DNA of 64,000 nt from Dendrolimus kikuchii (taxonomy: Eukaryota; Arthropoda; Insecta; Lepidoptera; Lasiocampidae), in assembly GCA_019925095.2 (NCBI GenBank), contig CM034398.1:11361001-11425000 (forward strand), written 5' to 3'. Positions 60,581-64,000 of the stretch are shown one piece after another; position 1 is the first letter of the stretch, and each line of letters starts with the position of its first letter. The notes beneath the pieces are model-generated. The model was not told where the DNA came from. It was given only the letters and a program-made list of their open reading frames with translations, and did no database searches. The position numbers and the translations under genes are program-made.

Positions 60581-62811
60581 TTAGACAGCGCCAAACCTGT
60601 ATTTGATACGATAGTAAGAATGGCCGTGAGTGCTCGTTGTAATATAGTTCGCATGGTAGCCAGGCTGACGACCCTTTGGGGGAGCACTGCATGGGGAGTT
60701 AGCCATCAAAGTTGAAATTTTTTCAGCATGTATTCTGAAGTTGATTTTGTCCGAACTGAGGCTACCAGTCATAACCCTCTGGAAGCTTGACGTAAGCACC
60801 CAGAGTTCTTGTTCACCTTTGAGGTTGTTGACTACTTTAACTCCGCTTGCGAATTGCAACGTCTCTCTATTAAGAGCTACTTGATGGAAATTACGGGGCG
60901 AAAACTCGGTAGCTGTGTTCCAACACCATATGCTAGGCGGTTCCATTAAACCAAAATACATTACACCATTACGATCTATAGCTTCAGCAGCTGATTGAGT
61001 CGGGCGTTCTTCAGGAAACATCTAAAAAAATAAAAACATTTAATATCTAATAATTTACTTGCCCCTGGGGTGAGAGTCTACAGCAGTAAACACATTAGTA
61101 AACTTATTAATTAGTATCTGTAGAAACAAGCATTTGTGTTATTGTTGCCATTATAATAATATCAGGAATCCATTACAATAATTACACCTGTACCGATCGT
61201 GCGATATACCCTCTTGTTCGCATTGGTGAGAATTTAGTCTTTTTTTCTCAGGCGCTAAATATTTTAGGATTCAGAGAGACAAATACATATGAATCATTCA
61301 GGCTTCATATGAGTAATATTCAATTTTATATCACGGGAAAACTGTGCCATGTTACGGGATAATAGAAAGCTGTGTCATTTTCTAAATTTGAAAGCAGTAA
61401 TATACCAAAAATAATAAGATAATGCTCTATGAATATGGAGTGGGATTCCAGCTGAGGTTAAGAAAGATGTTGATGAGATGAATTACTTTCAGACCGGCGT
61501 TAAGTTGTTTACCGATGTATATATCTGTAACCACTTTCTATCGTGAACTATTAGCCTGACTGCTGATAACCAGTAATAAAAAATCTGCGATTTCCAAAGC
61601 CGTGGAGGAGGAATAGTCAAAAATAAGGATATCCCAGGAAACCCACATTCGTTCGCACTTATTGACTATGTAAAAGGGACTTTGAACTTACTCTTATAGA
61701 TCCTGGGTCTACATTGGGGTTTTCAATGTATGTATCGTTTCTGATGACACTAGTGGGTACAACATTCTCGGTGGTGGATGCTAAAGCGTGGAAGTACAGA
61801 TAGCGCTCGGAACCTTTTTGATAAGGAGACAAAGCCATTCCAAATACGCCATCCATCAAATCAAAGCTTTCCCCTGGAAAATTAAGTTTTGAATTATAGC
61901 TAAATTACATATATATGTAAATGAAAAGATTAATAAATGTAGATTAAACAAAAGATGTGTGTCAAGATCGTAGCGAGTGGAGATTCACTGTCATTGCCTA
62001 ACCCAATGGGAACAAGCGCGATAATATGTATGTAAATGATGTTAGGATCACAGAGTTTGGATACTAACCGTCAATAGTGAAAGTGCCTTTTGAAGGATAA
62101 GGGTAGAATAGACGGTGTGCCACCCGCCAAGAGCGATCATTGGCAACGTCGACAATTAGCAAGCCAAAACCAGATACATCAGCCACATAAACAAACGTAT
62201 CACGACAGTCGCCTGGTCCTCGCGACCTCAAGTCCACAACCTGCAAATACAAGCCAATAATAATAAGTTGTAACAAAAATAAAATTTGGAATAAATCAAT
62301 ATTCTCTATAGCAGCGTTCTTCGGAAAATCTGCAGTGTGAACTTCGGACATACATGTCCACGGGACGGGAGGTAACATTTTATCTCTTCAATGTCCAAAG
62401 AATACAACATCTATAAAATTTTAACAGCCAAGATTATAACATGACAATGAAGAACTACAACAACAAATGTACAGAGTAAAGTAAATTTGAAAGGAGATTA
62501 AATTATAGTGGAGTTATCATCATTCATTGTAGCATAGCATCATGCATTGTATTCAAGCTTTCGCAAACAAATAAAAAAAAATCCTTATTCGTCTGAGTTG
62601 AAAAGTTAATTTGTTTTGCTTAAGTAACATCCTCAACAGTACTTACTGGTGTAATATAAAGTTGTTGCGCTGGATATTGAGATGCATTGATTCGATGTCT
62701 GTAAATCAAATTATCAGTTTCCAGGTCAAAAGCTAGGAGTTGTGGGGAGCAAACTTGATTGTCGCCTATTTTTCCTGTGTCCATTACCCATAAACGATTG
62801 CATTCATCGAT
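60581..62811 (-). CDS. Yellow/major royal jelly protein family, gene C (3' exons; 5' part outside window)
   Basis: Four exons, 62811-62647, 62240-62069, 61873-61692 and 61021-60581, join in exact phase. The sequence runs IDECNRLWVMDTGKIG, CSPQLLAFDLETD, DTFVYVADVSGFGLLIVD, FDLMDGVFGMALSP, QSAAEAIDRNGVMYFGL and LWVLTSSFQRVM, a yellow/MRJP domain from its second blade onward. The signal peptide and the RWK and GVPATL region are absent, so at least one or two 5' exons lie to the right of 62811, most likely beyond the window. It has more introns than A and B, at other positions. The wording IDECNRLWVMDTG and ESFDLMDG resembles the yellow-e group, but this is from memory and not tested. The C-terminal tail (about 35 residues past the domain) is rich in His, Tyr and Ser. 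Confidence 0.9.
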
Positions 62812-64000
62812 CTGAAATAAAACCGGTTAACTTTGAACCACACCATGTTTAACGGAATCTATAGCTAAAATCTTGAATTAATTAATTAGTAGTATAATTT
62901 AATTCGTGACTTCATTATTACATTTCAGATTAAGCCAATGTCGAAGAATTATAGAAAATCGAAAGCTGTCAATCAAAATTAAATTATATGTAAATGAGAT
63001 AGTTTTTTATGGGATATCATTTGGTAATAAACGTGAGCGTAGCCGCGAGAAAAATTGTATATATATAGTATACTTATAAATGTAAATGTCAAAATATTTA
63101 ATGTTATCTCAAGAGTGTGTGTGTTTTTTAATAAAGAAAAAAAAATAGATAGCACTGATTGCCCACTAACGCAAACAATTACAAGAATGCATGCTTATAT
63201 CATGTTTGGCAAAACAATAGGTGGCCTAATAGCAAACTGTCCCAGACAACCTAACTTATAATATATATTAGTATTCTTATGGTGAGGCCACACGTGCGAT
63301 AATGTTAAAGACATTGTCTGTGGCCAAATGCGTCTTAATTATAGAATCAAAAATAATGCCGGTAATGAAATGCCACGTTAGTAATGTATGTATATACAAA
63401 AATATATACTTTATCCGTCAATATTTAAAACAATATCGTATTAAAAATAACGCATTACACTCGTCGCCACATCTGTTTCAAACGGCCTTTAACATTATCG
63501 AAGGTGCGGCCCCAGCATCAGCTAATCTGGGAAAATATTGCTCGGTTAATATTTTTTTTAATGCTACAACAAACCCACTTCACAGAATTTTTGTAATGTC
63601 ATAGGTACACATGCTAATGAAATGCTAAAATGTCACTGTGGATTGATTAGCAAGTAAATTCTACACTTCCTACGCAATGTCAAACTTTTTTGTTTGCCAC
63701 TATTGTTGAATAACACGTCTATTATTTATAATGACTTATTATATAATTATATGTAACGACATCACAGGCTCATTGTGACGTGTTTTGTGTCTTTATTGTA
63801 ATCATAGGATCCTCCTTTTTAACTGCTATCTGATATACCAGGACAATTATAAAATATTCTTATGTTCATATGATAAGTTTATAACCAATATTTTTTAATA
63901 AAAACCTATACAACGGTCAATATAACATCGCTTATTATTATTAGACGGTTAATTAACTATTATATGTGTATATATAGTATTATGGCTTGTATATTTGCAT
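62812..64000. other. Intron or upstream DNA of yellow gene C
   Basis: No minus-strand exon with yellow-family motifs was found here. The open frames at 63055 and 63302 on the plus strand have no family or splice support. Confidence 0.45.

Overview
The window looks like AT-rich nuclear DNA of a ditrysian lepidopteran (moth or butterfly). It shows intron-split genes with GT/AG boundaries, secreted proteins of the insect yellow/MRJP family, and a repeat load typical of Lepidoptera: RTE-type and CR1/jockey-type LINEs, a mariner, CTAG-ending Helitron-like elements, a tRNA-derived SINE and a palindromic MITE. No database search was run. Gene models were joined by hand, using open frames, splice consensus and agreement of intron phase.

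Layout from left to right. 1-9.6 kb is repeat-dominated. An RTE-type LINE copy (1814-5072, minus) is itself interrupted by a 5'-truncated CR1/jockey-type LINE (plus), and both insertions have intact target-site duplications. The RTE copy appears to sit inside an exon of an otherwise unrecognised minus-strand gene (1463-5886). 15.9-18.9 kb (+) holds a four-exon gene for a 460-residue protein with about three membrane segments and a long hydrophilic tail. 19.3-22.4 kb (-) holds a complete three-exon yellow-family gene (A), tail to tail with it. 28.3-29.6 kb is a dead mariner with intact ends, 48 bp past the stop of a second yellow-family gene (B, 29.6-32.25 kb, -), which has the same intron phases as A. 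33-43 kb is mostly non-coding, with another RTE copy at 41-42 kb. At 43.7-44 kb (-) there is the first exon of an unknown gene. A 475-bp palindromic MITE separates it from a divergent five-exon gene (45.6-57.0 kb, +) for a C16orf89/DUF4735-type secreted protein, whose introns are full of Helitron-like copies. 59.5-60.4 kb (+) encodes a mitochondrial ATP synthase OSCP subunit or close paralogue. It is tail to tail with a third yellow-family gene (C, 60.6 kb to beyond the right edge, -).

How the genes relate. A, B and C are on one strand and encode secreted MRJP-domain proteins. A and B look like tandem duplicates. C has a different exon structure and belongs to another yellow subgroup. The other host genes (OSCP, C16orf89 homologue, membrane protein) are unrelated neighbours.

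The strongest second-look items are: the nested LINE insertion with two intact duplications, inside what reads as an interrupted exon; the mariner next to yellow B; the Helitron copies in tandem and beside a splice acceptor of the C16orf89 homologue; the 118-bp unit expanded fourfold within one Helitron-like copy; and a 29-bp-arm near-perfect hairpin. I found no CRISPR, no true tRNA or rRNA gene, and no convincing evidence of an undescribed biological system.
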